The notes beneath the pieces are model-generated. The model saw nothing but the letters and a program-made list of their open reading frames with translations, made no database searches and had not been told where the DNA came from. Of a stretch of 10,804 nucleotides of DNA, positions 1-6,325 are shown piece after piece. Made by a program: the position numbers and the translations under genes. The first letter of the stretch is position 1. Each line of letters begins with the position of its first letter. Source of the DNA: Collinsella sp. UBA6357 (lineage in GTDB: Bacteria; Actinomycetota; Coriobacteriia; Coriobacteriales; Coriobacteriaceae); the NCBI GenBank assembly GCA_002437815.1, contig DJRP01000004.1:49178-59981 (forward strand). Reading direction: 5' to 3'.

Positions 1-810
1 GACTTCCAGGAGTTCATGATCATGCCGGTGGGCGCTCCGAGCTTCGCCGAGGGCCTGCGCTGGTGCGCCGAGGTCTACCACACCCTCAAGGGCGTATTGC
101 ATGAGGCTGGTCTCGGTGGCGGCGTGGGCGACGAGGGCGGCTTCGCGCCCAACCTCAAGACCAATGCCGAGCCGTTCGAGTACATCACCAAGGCCGTCGA
201 GAAGGCCGGCTTCAAGCCGGGTGTCGACTTCATGTACGCTATGGATCCGGCGTCGACCGAGTTCTACAACGCCGAGACCGGCATGTATGAGCTCAAAGGC
301 GAGGGCGTCGAGTACACGAGCGCCCAGATGGTCGATTACTGGGAGAAGCTCGTCGACACCTATCCCATCATCTCCATTGAGGACGGCATGGCCGAGGAGG
401 ATTGGGACGGCTGGGTCGAGCTTACCCGCCGCATCGGCAACAAGGTTCAGCTCGTGGGCGACGACCTGTTCGTGACCAATACCGAGCGCCTTAAGAAGGG
501 TATCGAGCTGGGTGCCGCCAACGCCATCTTGGTCAAGGTCAATCAGATCGGCACGCTGACCGAGTCGCTCGAGGCCATCGAGACCGCCAAGGAGGCCGGC
601 TATGCGTGCATCGTGAGCCATCGCTCCGGCGAGACAGAGGACTCGACGATCGCCGACCTGGTCGTGGGCGTTAACGCTGGACAAATCAAGTCCGGCGCTC
701 CCTGCCGCAGTGACCGCATCGCCAAATACAACCAGCTCATCCGCATCGAGGATGAGCTCGAGGGTAGTGCGCGCTACGCCGGAAAGGCCGCGTTCTACAA
801 CATCCGCTAG
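1..810 (+). CDS. eno: Enolase (2-phosphoglycerate dehydratase), 5'-truncated by window edge
   Basis: Enolase interconverts 2-phosphoglycerate and phosphoenolpyruvate in glycolysis, in the cytosol. The reading frame is open from base 1, so the gene begins upstream. The 269 visible residues are the C-terminal barrel; the family is usually about 430 aa, so about 160 residues are missing. Visible family motifs, in order, are QEFMIMPVG (proton-shuttle Glu), GDEGGFAPN, AMDPAS, SIEDG and VGDDLFVTN (Mg2+ ligands), LVKVNQIGTLTE (catalytic Lys), SHRSGETEDSTIADL and the closing KYNQLIRIE. All are intact, so the enzyme is expected to be active. A strong terminator about 45 bp after the stop suggests it is the last gene of its transcript. 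Confidence 0.98.
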   Translation, partial: DFQEFMIMPVGAPSFAEGLRWCAEVYHTLKGVLHEAGLGGGVGDEGGFAPNLKTNAEPFEYITKAVEKAGFKPGVDFMYAMDPASTEFYNAETGMYELKGEGVEYTSAQMVDYWEKLVDTYPIISIEDGMAEEDWDGWVELTRRIGNKVQLVGDDLFVTNTERLKKGIELGAANAILVKVNQIGTLTESLEAIETAKEAGYACIVSHRSGETEDSTIADLVVGVNAGQIKSGAPCRSDRIAKYNQLIRIEDELEGSARYAGKAAFYNIR

Positions 811-856
811 GATCAGACGGCGGGCCATTCCTTTGGAGGGGATGACAGCCTCGCAC

Positions 857-890
857 GGCGCTGGGCCATACACGGCCCGGCGCCTTTTTT
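857..890 (+). terminator. Rho-independent terminator after enolase
   Basis: An 11-bp stem (857-867 with 874-884, one G-U pair, 6-nt loop) is followed directly by six T. It separates the enolase transcript from the downstream septum-protein unit. Confidence 0.92.
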
Positions 891-920
891 ATGTCGAGTA
901 AAAGGGGCTGGGCAAGCTCG

Positions 921-929
921 TGCTATAAC
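921..929 (+). promoter_or_regulatory. Possible extended -10 promoter for the septum protein/phosphatase unit
   Basis: TGCTATAAC matches an extended -10 (TGnTATAAT) and lies just past the enolase terminator. No good -35 is visible. If used, it gives a leader of over 200 nt before the preferred start at 1168. That leader holds a 7-bp perfect hairpin (1069-1075 with 1085-1091). Weak evidence. Confidence 0.3.
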
Positions 930-1167
930 TAATGTACTAAGCGCAAACAAACCTCAACCGCACAAGGCGCCCATGGAACGAACTCAAGACAACATGATGT
1001 ATTCTGCCGGCTTTGCCGACTCCGGCTTTGGTCGCGCTCGCACGGTGCCGCTGGGCGGTGCGCGCCGCTCGGGCGCATGGAGTTCGCCCGACGGATCGCA
1101 GCTGCATCGGCGGCCATCTGCTGCGGATGATGGACATGCGCATCGGCGCGCCGAGGGACGTCAGCGG

Positions 1168-1767
1168 ATGTCGAATCGCCAAGAATCAAGTCGTACTTCG
1201 CAGAGGCGTCAAGCCAAGGCGCAAGCTCCAAAAAGGGAGCCGCGGCAGACTGCTTCGAGTCGTTTGCAAAACTCCAACTTCATGCGTTACGCCAATGACA
1301 ACAGCGTCATCAAGGCGTTGTATGACTTTACACATGGCACAACACGTCCGTTGTTCATTGCCCTCATCTTGATTGCCGTGGGTGTTGGGCTGTATTTTCC
1401 CGTCCGCGATCTTTACGTGGCCAAGCGTTCGGGCGAGATCCTCGCTCAGCAGGTCAAGATTCGCGAGGAGTACAACGAGTCGCTTCAAAAGGATGTCGAT
1501 AAGCTTCTCTCTGAGGATGGCATCAAAGACGTTGCGACCGAGAAGCTCGGCTTGGTCATGCCGGGGGAGAAGAAGATCAATATCGAGGGCCTGGATGACG
1601 ATACTTCCGCTAAGAAGGATTCATCGCAAGCAAAGGCGGCGAGCAAGGTCGAGGCGGCCGAGCAAAAGGTCGCCCAAGACGCTCCGTGGTACATCAAGAT
1701 GCTCGATACGGTGTTTATGTTCAACGGGGTCGAGGGCCAAGAAGTTGCATCGAGCGGCAACAACTGA
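1168..1767 (+). CDS. FtsB/DivIC-type septum formation initiator, membrane protein
   Basis: The predicted role is a bitopic divisome protein that connects early and late cell-division proteins (FtsB/DivIC family). In the 199-aa form chosen here, residues 1-58 are a basic, Arg/Lys/Gln-rich cytoplasmic tail, 61-77 a single membrane span, 85-115 a coiled coil, and 116-135 (LSEDGIKDVATEKLGLVMPG) the short post-coil motif typical of the family. The remainder is an Ala/Lys/Glu-rich extracytoplasmic tail. The start at 1168 has a GAGGG-type ribosome site upstream. An in-frame ATG at 973 would add 65 Arg-rich residues that do not look like a family domain, so the shorter form is preferred. The gene lies 30 bp before the phosphatase, probably as one operon. 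Confidence 0.85.
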   Translation: MSNRQESSRTSQRRQAKAQAPKREPRQTASSRLQNSNFMRYANDNSVIKALYDFTHGTTRPLFIALILIAVGVGLYFPVRDLYVAKRSGEILAQQVKIREEYNESLQKDVDKLLSEDGIKDVATEKLGLVMPGEKKINIEGLDDDTSAKKDSSQAKAASKVEAAEQKVAQDAPWYIKMLDTVFMFNGVEGQEVASSGNN

Positions 1768-1797
1768 CGAGGATCGACAAAGAGATAGGGGCTGCCC

Positions 1798-2796
1798 ATG
1801 ACGGGTTCAGATGCCGCGCACAGCGTTGCCGCGATCGATTTGGGAACGGTGTCTTCACGACTGGTATTGGCCCAGGTGGCCGACGGCGCGATCCTCTCGT
1901 CTTCCAAGCATACCGAGATCACCGATCTGGGCGAGGGCGTCGATGCCACGGGACGGTTTTGCGAGGCCGCCGTCGAGCGCGTGCTCACGGCGTGTCGCGT
2001 TTTCGTCAAGGAAGCGCGTGATTTTGGTGCCGAATGTATCTGCACCACGTGCACGAGTGCGGCGCGCGATGCCTCGAATGCCGAGCTGTTGCTCGACGGC
2101 CTTCGAGATCTGGGGCTCAAGCCCACGGTGATCCCCGGTGACGTGGAGGCTCGCCTGACGTTTTTCGGTGTCGCTCATGACTTTGCGGGAGAGCGTATCA
2201 TCGTTGCCGATTCGGGCGGCGGCTCGACGGAGCTGGCGACCGGCCTTTATGCACCCGAGCGTGGGATATTTGCGCTCGAGGGGACGAGGTCGCTCGATAT
2301 CGGATGCCGTCGCGTAACCGAGCGGTTTTTCTCGACGCTTCCGCCTGCCGCGGGTGAGCTTGAGGCGGCGGCAAAGTGGGCGCGTGGGCAGTTTGATGCT
2401 TATTTTGCCGGTTTGCCGCAGGGTTTCGAGCGTGCGCGGCGTTTGGTTGCGGTTGGAGGCACTGTTACGACGCTCGTAGCGCTTGTGCATGAGCTTGAGC
2501 CGTACGATTCATCTTTTGTCCATCTTAAAGAGCTGACACTCGAGGAGGTCTCGGGAGCCATCGAGCGCATGGTAAAGCTTGATGTCGAAGGCATTGCCGC
2601 GCTGCCGGGAGTCCAGCCTAAGCGCGCGCGGGTGATTTTGGCGGGCGCCGTGGTAATTCGCGAGCTAATGCGTGCCGGCGCCTACGATCGCCTTACGGTG
2701 AGCGAGAACAGCTTGCTCGCCGGTATGGCTACCACCATCAATGAAGCGCTCGACGCCGGTACCACGACGATCGGCTGGCTTCCCGATTTGAGCTGA
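1798..2796 (+). CDS. Ppx/GppA family exopolyphosphatase / pppGpp phosphohydrolase
   Basis: This is an ASKHA-fold phosphatase of 332 aa, about the length of the short, single-module members. The family hydrolyses inorganic polyphosphate and/or the pentaphosphate alarmone; the sequence does not settle which. Visible motifs: the N-terminal phosphate loop AAIDLGTVSSRL (11-22), the catalytic-Glu segment GDVEARLTFFG (114-124, Glu117), the second phosphate loop ADSGGGSTEL (137-146), SLDIGCRRVTERFF (165-178) and the adenosine-type motif VAVGGTVTTL (217-226). The first loop has TVS where relatives usually have SNS. No HD or C-terminal domain is present. It has a GGGG ribosome site and follows the septum gene by 30 bp. 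Confidence 0.93.
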   Translation: MTGSDAAHSVAAIDLGTVSSRLVLAQVADGAILSSSKHTEITDLGEGVDATGRFCEAAVERVLTACRVFVKEARDFGAECICTTCTSAARDASNAELLLDGLRDLGLKPTVIPGDVEARLTFFGVAHDFAGERIIVADSGGGSTELATGLYAPERGIFALEGTRSLDIGCRRVTERFFSTLPPAAGELEAAAKWARGQFDAYFAGLPQGFERARRLVAVGGTVTTLVALVHELEPYDSSFVHLKELTLEEVSGAIERMVKLDVEGIAALPGVQPKRARVILAGAVVIRELMRAGAYDRLTVSENSLLAGMATTINEALDAGTTTIGWLPDLS

Positions 2797-2802
2797 GGGA
2801 CC

Positions 2803-2832
2803 TCGCGGGTTCGAGTCCCATCGGCATCCGCT
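2803..2832 (+). pseudogene. Relic resembling a tRNA 3' end (T arm plus acceptor strand)
   Basis: Just after the phosphatase stop, GGGTTCGAGTCCC is an exact T-loop/B-box with 3-bp stem, followed by CGGCATCCG, which reads like a 3' acceptor strand plus discriminator. No matching 5' half (GGATGCCG) is found in the preceding 100 bp, where the coding sequence lies. It may be a scar of an older tRNA-targeted integration or of a lost tRNA gene. The match is short. Confidence 0.4.
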
Positions 2833-2834
2833 AG

Positions 2835-2869
2835 AAAACGGGCCCAGATTCTACTGCGAGAACCTGGGC
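2835..2869 (-). terminator. Original minus-strand terminator of tRNA-Leu(UAA), now separated from it
   Basis: An 11-bp stem with one A-C mismatch (2842-2852 with 2859-2869, 6-nt loop) is followed on the minus strand by CCGTTTTC. It sits directly downstream, on the tRNA strand, of the attL copy of the tRNA 3' half. In the uninterrupted chromosome it would end the tRNA-Leu transcript. Confidence 0.65.
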
Positions 2870-2882
2870 TCTATAGTGCTTA

Positions 2883-2936
2883 TGGTAGGGGCGGTGGGAC
2901 TCGAACCCACAATCCTTGCGGCGAGAGATTTTAAGT
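2883..2936 (-). repeat. attL: direct repeat, displaced 3' half of tRNA-Leu(UAA)
   Basis: These 54 bp are identical to 9022-9075 and equal the tRNA 3' half, including CCA, T arm, long variable arm and anticodon loop. To the right of 2936 the sequence diverges from the tRNA. This piece is the original chromosomal 3' end that the insertion cut off. Confidence 0.93.
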
Positions 2937-3004
2937 TTTCACATCCCATTTTTCGATGTTCGCCGTTGTTTTCCCCTGATTTAACATTATCGCTGCTAAA
3001 AGAC

Positions 3005-3033
3005 CTGTATCTATCTCTCTGTTTGCTTATAAT
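3005..3033 (+). promoter_or_regulatory. Probable integrase promoter
   Basis: A perfect TATAAT is at 3028-3033 with only a weak -35 (CTGTAT, 3005-3010) at 17-bp spacing, about 80 bp before the integrase start. The surrounding 2937-3063 stretch is AT-rich compared with the rest of the window and has no gene. Confidence 0.45.
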
Positions 3034-3077
3034 AGTCAACAGTTAGCACGGTTTCAATGAATTTTGGAACCGGATTT

Positions 3078-3092
3078 GGTACCAGTGGTACC
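3078..3092 (+). repeat. Paired GGTACC motif, left copy (candidate integrase arm site/operator)
   Basis: GGTACCAGTGGTACC matches GGTACCAGCGGTACC at 8941-8955 in 14 of 15 bases. In both places an extra TTTGGTACCAG context is present (3075-3085; 8926-8936). The copies lie inside the two ends of the element, the arrangement expected of arm-type integrase sites. The left copy is also directly upstream of the integrase ribosome site. Function is inferred. Confidence 0.4.
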
Positions 3093-3111
3093 GAGCTGCG
3101 GAGGGGCTTCG

Positions 3112-4365
3112 ATGAAGAGATACACGACCGCATATGTCCAGAAACGCAAGGACACCGGAGCCTTTCGCGGATTCGTCGACTACTACGACGATGACGGCAA
3201 GCGCCACAAGAAATCGAAGACCCTCAAGGCAAAGTCGAAGAAAGCCGCCGAGCGCGAGGTCGAGGACTGGCTCAGGGAGCTAGAGCAACAGGAACTCGAA
3301 TCGGACGACCTGCCCGAGGTGGTCCGAGCGGCGAACACCTTCGTTCCCGACTATGTAGAGAGTTTTATCGACATTTGGGAAAAGTCGAAGTCGATAGAGC
3401 CGTCGACGGTCAAGAACTACCGCTCCACCGCCAAATACATCCGCAACGGCTACCCAAAGAACGGGGTCAATGGATTCGCCAAAGTAAAGGTGAAGGACCT
3501 CAAAAAGAAGCAAGTCGAGGAGTGGAGCGCGAACCTTACCGCAAGCGGTCTGGGCTACTCGGTCGTGAAGAGAGCGCTGGGGCTGCTCAAGCAGGTCATG
3601 ACTCAAGCCGTCTACAACGAGGTCCTGCTGAGAAACCCTTGCGATGGCATCAAGCCACCCAAGAAAACGAAAGAGAAAGAGGGAATCAACGCCCTCACGG
3701 CAAAGGGCTACCGCGATACTCTCACTTTACTCGCGGCACTCAGTCAGACCCCTGTAACAGTCGGTTCCCGAATAGCCCTGTTCACGGGCATGCGCGAGGG
3801 CGAGATTTGCGCCCTCAAGTGGAAGGACGTCGACCTTGACAACAAGGTCTTGTGGGTCAGGGGCGCAATAGGGCGCGGAGAGGGCGGCACCTACGAAAAG
3901 GTACCAAAGAACAACAAGATGAGAGACGTTCCGATTCCCGACAGCCTTGTCGCCATTCTCAAGGAATGGCTCAAGGCTCAACAGGCGGAGTTCAGAGAAC
4001 TCGGGCAGACGGTCGGAGCAAGCGACTACGTCATAGGCGACGTACAAGGCTATTTCAGCCCCGACTCGCTCAGCAAGGGATGGAAAGCCATAGCGGGAAC
4101 GATAGGCATCAAGGGAACCGAGGGCCGTCTGCCGTCGTTCCACGACCTGCGTCACACGTGGGCGACGCGCTATCTCGCTGCGGGCGGAGACGTCAAAACC
4201 GCCGCAAGCGTTCTCGGGCATGCGAACGCAGCGATGACGCTCAACGTCTACGCGAGCGCCGACCCAACCGCGAAACGTCTCTCTGCCGTCATGATGGACA
4301 AGGCTGGCGGTCAGCACTCCTCTAGCAACAACATCCTTGAGCTGTTGACCGGAACGGAGGGCTGA
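3112..4365 (+). CDS. int: Tyrosine-type site-specific integrase
   Basis: This enzyme catalyses integration and, with an excisionase, excision between the tRNA-Leu att sites. The 417-aa protein has the phage/ICE layout: an N-terminal arm-binding domain (about 1-58, Lys/Tyr-rich beta hairpin followed by a basic helix), a SAM-like core-binding domain (about 75-185), and a catalytic domain. Catalytic residues are all visible: Arg228 in GMREGEICAL, HDLRH with His344 and Arg347, His370 in LGHANAAM, and the nucleophile Tyr380 in NVYASA. The start at 3112 is chosen because GGAGGGG (3100-3106) is 5 nt upstream; an in-frame TTG at 3064 is less likely. It lies next to attL, as is usual. Its stop is 2 bp from the next start, so the two genes are coupled. 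Confidence 0.95.
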   Translation: MKRYTTAYVQKRKDTGAFRGFVDYYDDDGKRHKKSKTLKAKSKKAAEREVEDWLRELEQQELESDDLPEVVRAANTFVPDYVESFIDIWEKSKSIEPSTVKNYRSTAKYIRNGYPKNGVNGFAKVKVKDLKKKQVEEWSANLTASGLGYSVVKRALGLLKQVMTQAVYNEVLLRNPCDGIKPPKKTKEKEGINALTAKGYRDTLTLLAALSQTPVTVGSRIALFTGMREGEICALKWKDVDLDNKVLWVRGAIGRGEGGTYEKVPKNNKMRDVPIPDSLVAILKEWLKAQQAEFRELGQTVGASDYVIGDVQGYFSPDSLSKGWKAIAGTIGIKGTEGRLPSFHDLRHTWATRYLAAGGDVKTAASVLGHANAAMTLNVYASADPTAKRLSAVMMDKAGGQHSSSNNILELLTGTEG

Positions 4366-4367
4366 GC

Positions 4368-5012
4368 ATGAAGCCGGAGCTTATGAAAGTCGATGATTAC
4401 TGCCGCCTCTGCTCTGAGTTTGAAGATGACTACGAAAGCGCGAACCCGGAAATCAGCGAGGTTTGCGAGGCTTGGTTTTGCGTTGACCGCGATGACCTGA
4501 GCCGAGCAGCTAAAGAAATGCGTCTCATTGCCGGTTGGTCCCAAAAACAACTCGCAAACGCTATCGACCTGAGCGAATGGCAAATAAGGGACCGTGAAAG
4601 CGGCAGAACCTCAACGGACACTGAATATTGCAAACAGGTGTATAGCGCGATTGCCAAGAGCAGCGGCGAAAAGGCACGCCGTGCCATTAAGGGGCTAAGG
4701 GCTTACTGCGTTATGGCGAATTTCACCTCAATGCTCCGTAGCGTCACAGACGACAGCGAGGAAAACGTGAAACGAAACGTCGTCCAATCTCACAACCTGC
4801 TTGATAACGCCATGTCGTATTTGACGGTCGAAGAGTACGCCGCAGTCCTCAAGATAGTGTCCGGCATGGTCCTTTCGCATTTCGAGACGGACGGTCGAGA
4901 CAGGGAACTCATCGGCAAGCTGCTCTCAGCCTATCCACGCAAGTTGGTTCCTAGCCAATTCGAGACTGAAACCGTAGGACGCTTTCTCACTGATTCCGAG
5001 AAAAAGTCGTAG
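4368..5012 (+). CDS. Putative HTH (XRE-like) regulator of the element
   Basis: This 214-aa protein has one recognisable segment: residues about 46-80 (AAKEMRLIAGWSQKQLANAI and onward to IRDRESGR) fit a Cro/C1-type helix-turn-helix. The N-terminal 40 residues are acidic with several Cys, and the C-terminal 110 residues are predicted helical with no known domain. The gene starts 2 bp after the integrase stop, with its ribosome site (GGAGGG) inside the integrase gene, so it is made together with integrase. The natural guess is a repressor acting at the dyad operator 130 bp downstream, ahead of the excisionase gene. Its GC content is lower than that of the flanking genes. The regulator role is moderate confidence; the target is inferred. 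Confidence 0.7.
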   Translation: MKPELMKVDDYCRLCSEFEDDYESANPEISEVCEAWFCVDRDDLSRAAKEMRLIAGWSQKQLANAIDLSEWQIRDRESGRTSTDTEYCKQVYSAIAKSSGEKARRAIKGLRAYCVMANFTSMLRSVTDDSEENVKRNVVQSHNLLDNAMSYLTVEEYAAVLKIVSGMVLSHFETDGRDRELIGKLLSAYPRKLVPSQFETETVGRFLTDSEKKS

Positions 5013-5020
5013 CGTTTCGC

Positions 5021-5048
5021 AGATAGCGCCACTATGTCGACGCTATCT
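5021..5048 (+). terminator. Hairpin after the regulator gene (weak terminator or operator)
   Basis: AGATAGCG (5021-5028) and CGCTATCT (5041-5048) are perfect inverted repeats with a 12-nt loop, starting 9 bp after the stop. The following CTCTTCC is only partly T-rich, so termination would be weak; a protein-binding dyad is an alternative. Confidence 0.4.
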
Positions 5049-5113
5049 CTCTTCCAATTTCGCCTGAAACCACGCGCTCAAGATAACAGGCTCGATTGAA
5101 CCATGGGCATCAT

Positions 5114-5143
5114 TTGATATATCCGCAGGTAAAGGCCTATATA
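5114..5143 (+). promoter_or_regulatory. Promoter for the excisionase/replication operon
   Basis: TTGATA (5114-5119) and TATATA (5138-5143) are separated by 18 bp. The promoter heads the run of five closely packed genes from 5227 to 7558. Its -10 overlaps a perfect dyad, as expected of a repressible early promoter. A second pair of TTGACG/TTGACA hexamers at 5179-5190 has no -10 at a usable distance. Confidence 0.55.
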
Positions 5144-5156
5144 GACAGGTCTATAT
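5139..5156. promoter_or_regulatory. Operator-like perfect dyad over the -10 of the excisionase promoter
   Basis: ATATAGAC-AG-GTCTATAT has perfect 8-bp arms around a 2-bp centre and overlaps the -10 hexamer. A bound dimer would block RNA polymerase. The HTH protein encoded just upstream is the obvious candidate ligand, by inference. Confidence 0.55.
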
Positions 5157-5226
5157 GTCCTCCTCTAAGTTAGCCTCGTTGACGTTGACATTCATGAGCA
5201 AAAAACGAGAACTATAGGAGGACGCC

Positions 5227-5436
5227 ATGCCAGTCCAGCATTGTAAGAAGTCGATTCGCCCCATCACTCAGGACACTATCAACGACCCCGCGACCATTGA
5301 TGAGTTCGCACAGTACGTGCGGCTCAGCTACAGCACCGTCTATCGCATGGTAAAAGCCGGGGAGCTCAAAGCGGTTAAGGTGCGAGAGCAGTGGCTCATC
5401 AACGTTCCCGAATCCCTCAAAATGCTCGGATGGTAG
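5227..5436 (+). CDS. xis: Excisionase-like DNA-binding protein (HTH_17/MerR-type)
   Basis: The protein is small and basic, 69 aa. Residues 22-69 fit the excisionase-family winged helix: a TIDEFAQYVRLSYSTVYRMV helix-turn-helix, then the GELKAVKVREQWLINVPES wing. Such proteins bend DNA at att sites to direct integrase toward excision, or act as AlpA-type activators in satellites. A very strong ribosome site (AGGAGG, about 5 nt before the ATG) predicts high translation. It is the first gene behind the operator-controlled promoter, so derepression would switch on excision and replication together. It is encoded apart from the integrase rather than beside it. Confidence 0.82.
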   Translation: MPVQHCKKSIRPITQDTINDPATIDEFAQYVRLSYSTVYRMVKAGELKAVKVREQWLINVPESLKMLGW

Positions 5437-5445
5437 GGGGCGCCT

Positions 5446-5700
5446 ATGTCAAAAGCGCGCTGTGGATGCTACGCGCCCCCATTTGAGATGTACGAGATTC
5501 CCGAGAAAACGACGTTTCAACTTGAGTGCGCTTTCGAGAAGTTGAACGACCAACTTTACTGGCAGACAACGCACTACCTCGATAAAACCAAGAGGCATTA
5601 TCTCGAAAACACGAAATCATGGATAGGTCTCATCGGGGAAGAGCTTGATTACCGCAAGCGCCATGCGAACGGCGGTGATAATGACGACCCAAGGGACTAG
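5446..5700 (+). CDS. Small hypothetical protein
   Basis: I do not recognise this 84-aa protein. It starts 9 bp after the excisionase stop with a GGGGG ribosome site. The N-terminus has a Cys-rich patch (RCGCYAPP); the middle is charged and aromatic (YWQTTHYLDKTKRHYLENTK), probably helical; the end is Asp-rich. No membrane segment or signal peptide is visible. Its last 20 bp overlap the start of the initiator gene, which suggests coupled translation in the replication operon. It could be an accessory replication or regulatory protein. Confidence 0.65.
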   Translation: MSKARCGCYAPPFEMYEIPEKTTFQLECAFEKLNDQLYWQTTHYLDKTKRHYLENTKSWIGLIGEELDYRKRHANGGDNDDPRD

Positions 5701-6325
5701 CCCGGACCGTTCTCTCGGTATAGTGGGGCCGTACATCCGACTACGAGTCCCTGAGGTCGTCGGGATGTACCATCACGGCTTGCCCCTCTACGATGCCGTC
5801 TATCTCGCGCTCCATGCGTACACCGGGGACGACGACGGGCCATGGGCGTCGAACTCGACGGCCCAAATCGCCACGGTACTCGGGGTTTCCCAAGAGCAGG
5901 TCAGCAACGCGGTGAAGTACCTCAAAGACAAAAACTTTATCAAAACGCGCGAAAGGGGCCACAACGGGAAAGCAGCGACTTACGACCTGTTGCTGGTAGC
6001 TGGTAGTTCAGACTCCACAGCTACAGGTGTAGGTGGTAACCCTGAATCACCACCTACAAAAGTAGCTTGTAGCCCTGAATCCCCAGCTACTTTTGAAAGC
6101 GACGGAATCGAACGAGACGACCAGAGTAGGTTGGGGTCCAGAGCCCCCAGCTACTCACAAGTAGGTGGTAACCCTGAATCACCACCCAAAAGAACCTTTA
6201 AAGAAGGTTCTTTTGGAGACCCTTCTTGTCCGGTTAGTTCTGCGACCCCGATGGTCAAGGTGTATCACAGACCATCGGGCCGAAAACCGAGAGAGTTATA
6301 TCCCATTTCAGGAGATGAGCGATGA
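5681..6325 (+). CDS. Winged-helix replication initiator containing an internal iteron array
   Basis: The 214-aa protein has a helix-rich N-terminal DNA-binding domain: residues about 34-105 include NSTAQIATVLGVSQEQVSNA (helix-turn-helix), LKDKNFIKTRERG (recognition helix end and wing) and TYDLLLV. This resembles the initiator/DnaD-like or lambda O-like N-domains of phage replication proteins. Residues 107-190 are a Ser/Pro/Gly-rich tail with an 11-residue period (VGGNPESPPTK, VACSPESPATF, VGGNPESPPKR), a by-product of DNA repeats in the gene. The ATG at 5681 is preferred to a TTG at 5645, which would lie deeper in the upstream gene. The stop overlaps the helicase start by 4 bp (ATGA). The likely job is to bind the iterons within its own gene and recruit the helicase encoded next. 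Initiator function is inferred from domain, repeats and neighbour. Confidence 0.72.
   Translation: MTTQGTSPDRSLGIVGPYIRLRVPEVVGMYHHGLPLYDAVYLALHAYTGDDDGPWASNSTAQIATVLGVSQEQVSNAVKYLKDKNFIKTRERGHNGKAATYDLLLVAGSSDSTATGVGGNPESPPTKVACSPESPATFESDGIERDDQSRLGSRAPSYSQVGGNPESPPKRTFKEGSFGDPSCPVSSATPMVKVYHRPSGRKPRELYPISGDER
5996..6189 (+). repeat. Five 29-bp palindromic iterons: candidate replication origin
   Basis: Copies lie at 5996-6024, 6029-6057, 6062-6090, 6126-6154 and 6161-6189. The first three start exactly 33 bp apart. Consensus arms are GTAG[CG]TGGT and ACCA[CG]CTAC around a CCCTGAATC-like centre. Copies two and five share their first 26 bases. Copy two has perfect 9-bp arms; copy one has perfect 7-bp arms with the matching base pair swapped (C5-G25 instead of G5-C25). 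The fourth copy is in a different reading frame from the others, so the repeats are conserved as DNA, not as peptide. Confidence 0.85.
6186..6216. repeat. Perfect 11-bp inverted repeat beside the iterons
   Basis: CCAAAAGAACC (6186-6196) and GGTTCTTTTGG (6206-6216) flank a 9-nt AT-rich loop. It abuts the last iteron and is the most AT-rich part of the gene, so it may be the unwinding element or a cruciform of the origin. A following T-run is absent, so it is not a terminator. Confidence 0.6.
6247..6279. repeat. Perfect 10-bp inverted repeat near the end of the initiator gene
   Basis: CCCGATGGTC (6247-6256) and GACCATCGGG (6270-6279) are exact reverse complements with a 13-nt spacer, followed by AT-rich GAGTTATATCCCATTTC before the helicase start. 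It may be part of the origin or a translational control hairpin. Confidence 0.55.

Noticed and set aside
1855..2490. 211-aa minus-strand frame within the phosphatase gene
   Set aside because: It is antisense to a gene with complete family motifs; the open frame follows from high-GC codon bias.
3064..3111. Integrase start at TTG 3064
   Set aside because: It has no ribosome site, a rare start codon, and the added residues come from the GGTACC repeat; ATG 3112 has GGAGGGG at good spacing.
5996..6189. CRISPR array interpretation of the 29-bp repeats
   Set aside because: Spacers are only 4-6 bp or 35 bp, the repeats vary, lie within a coding sequence, and no cas gene is present.
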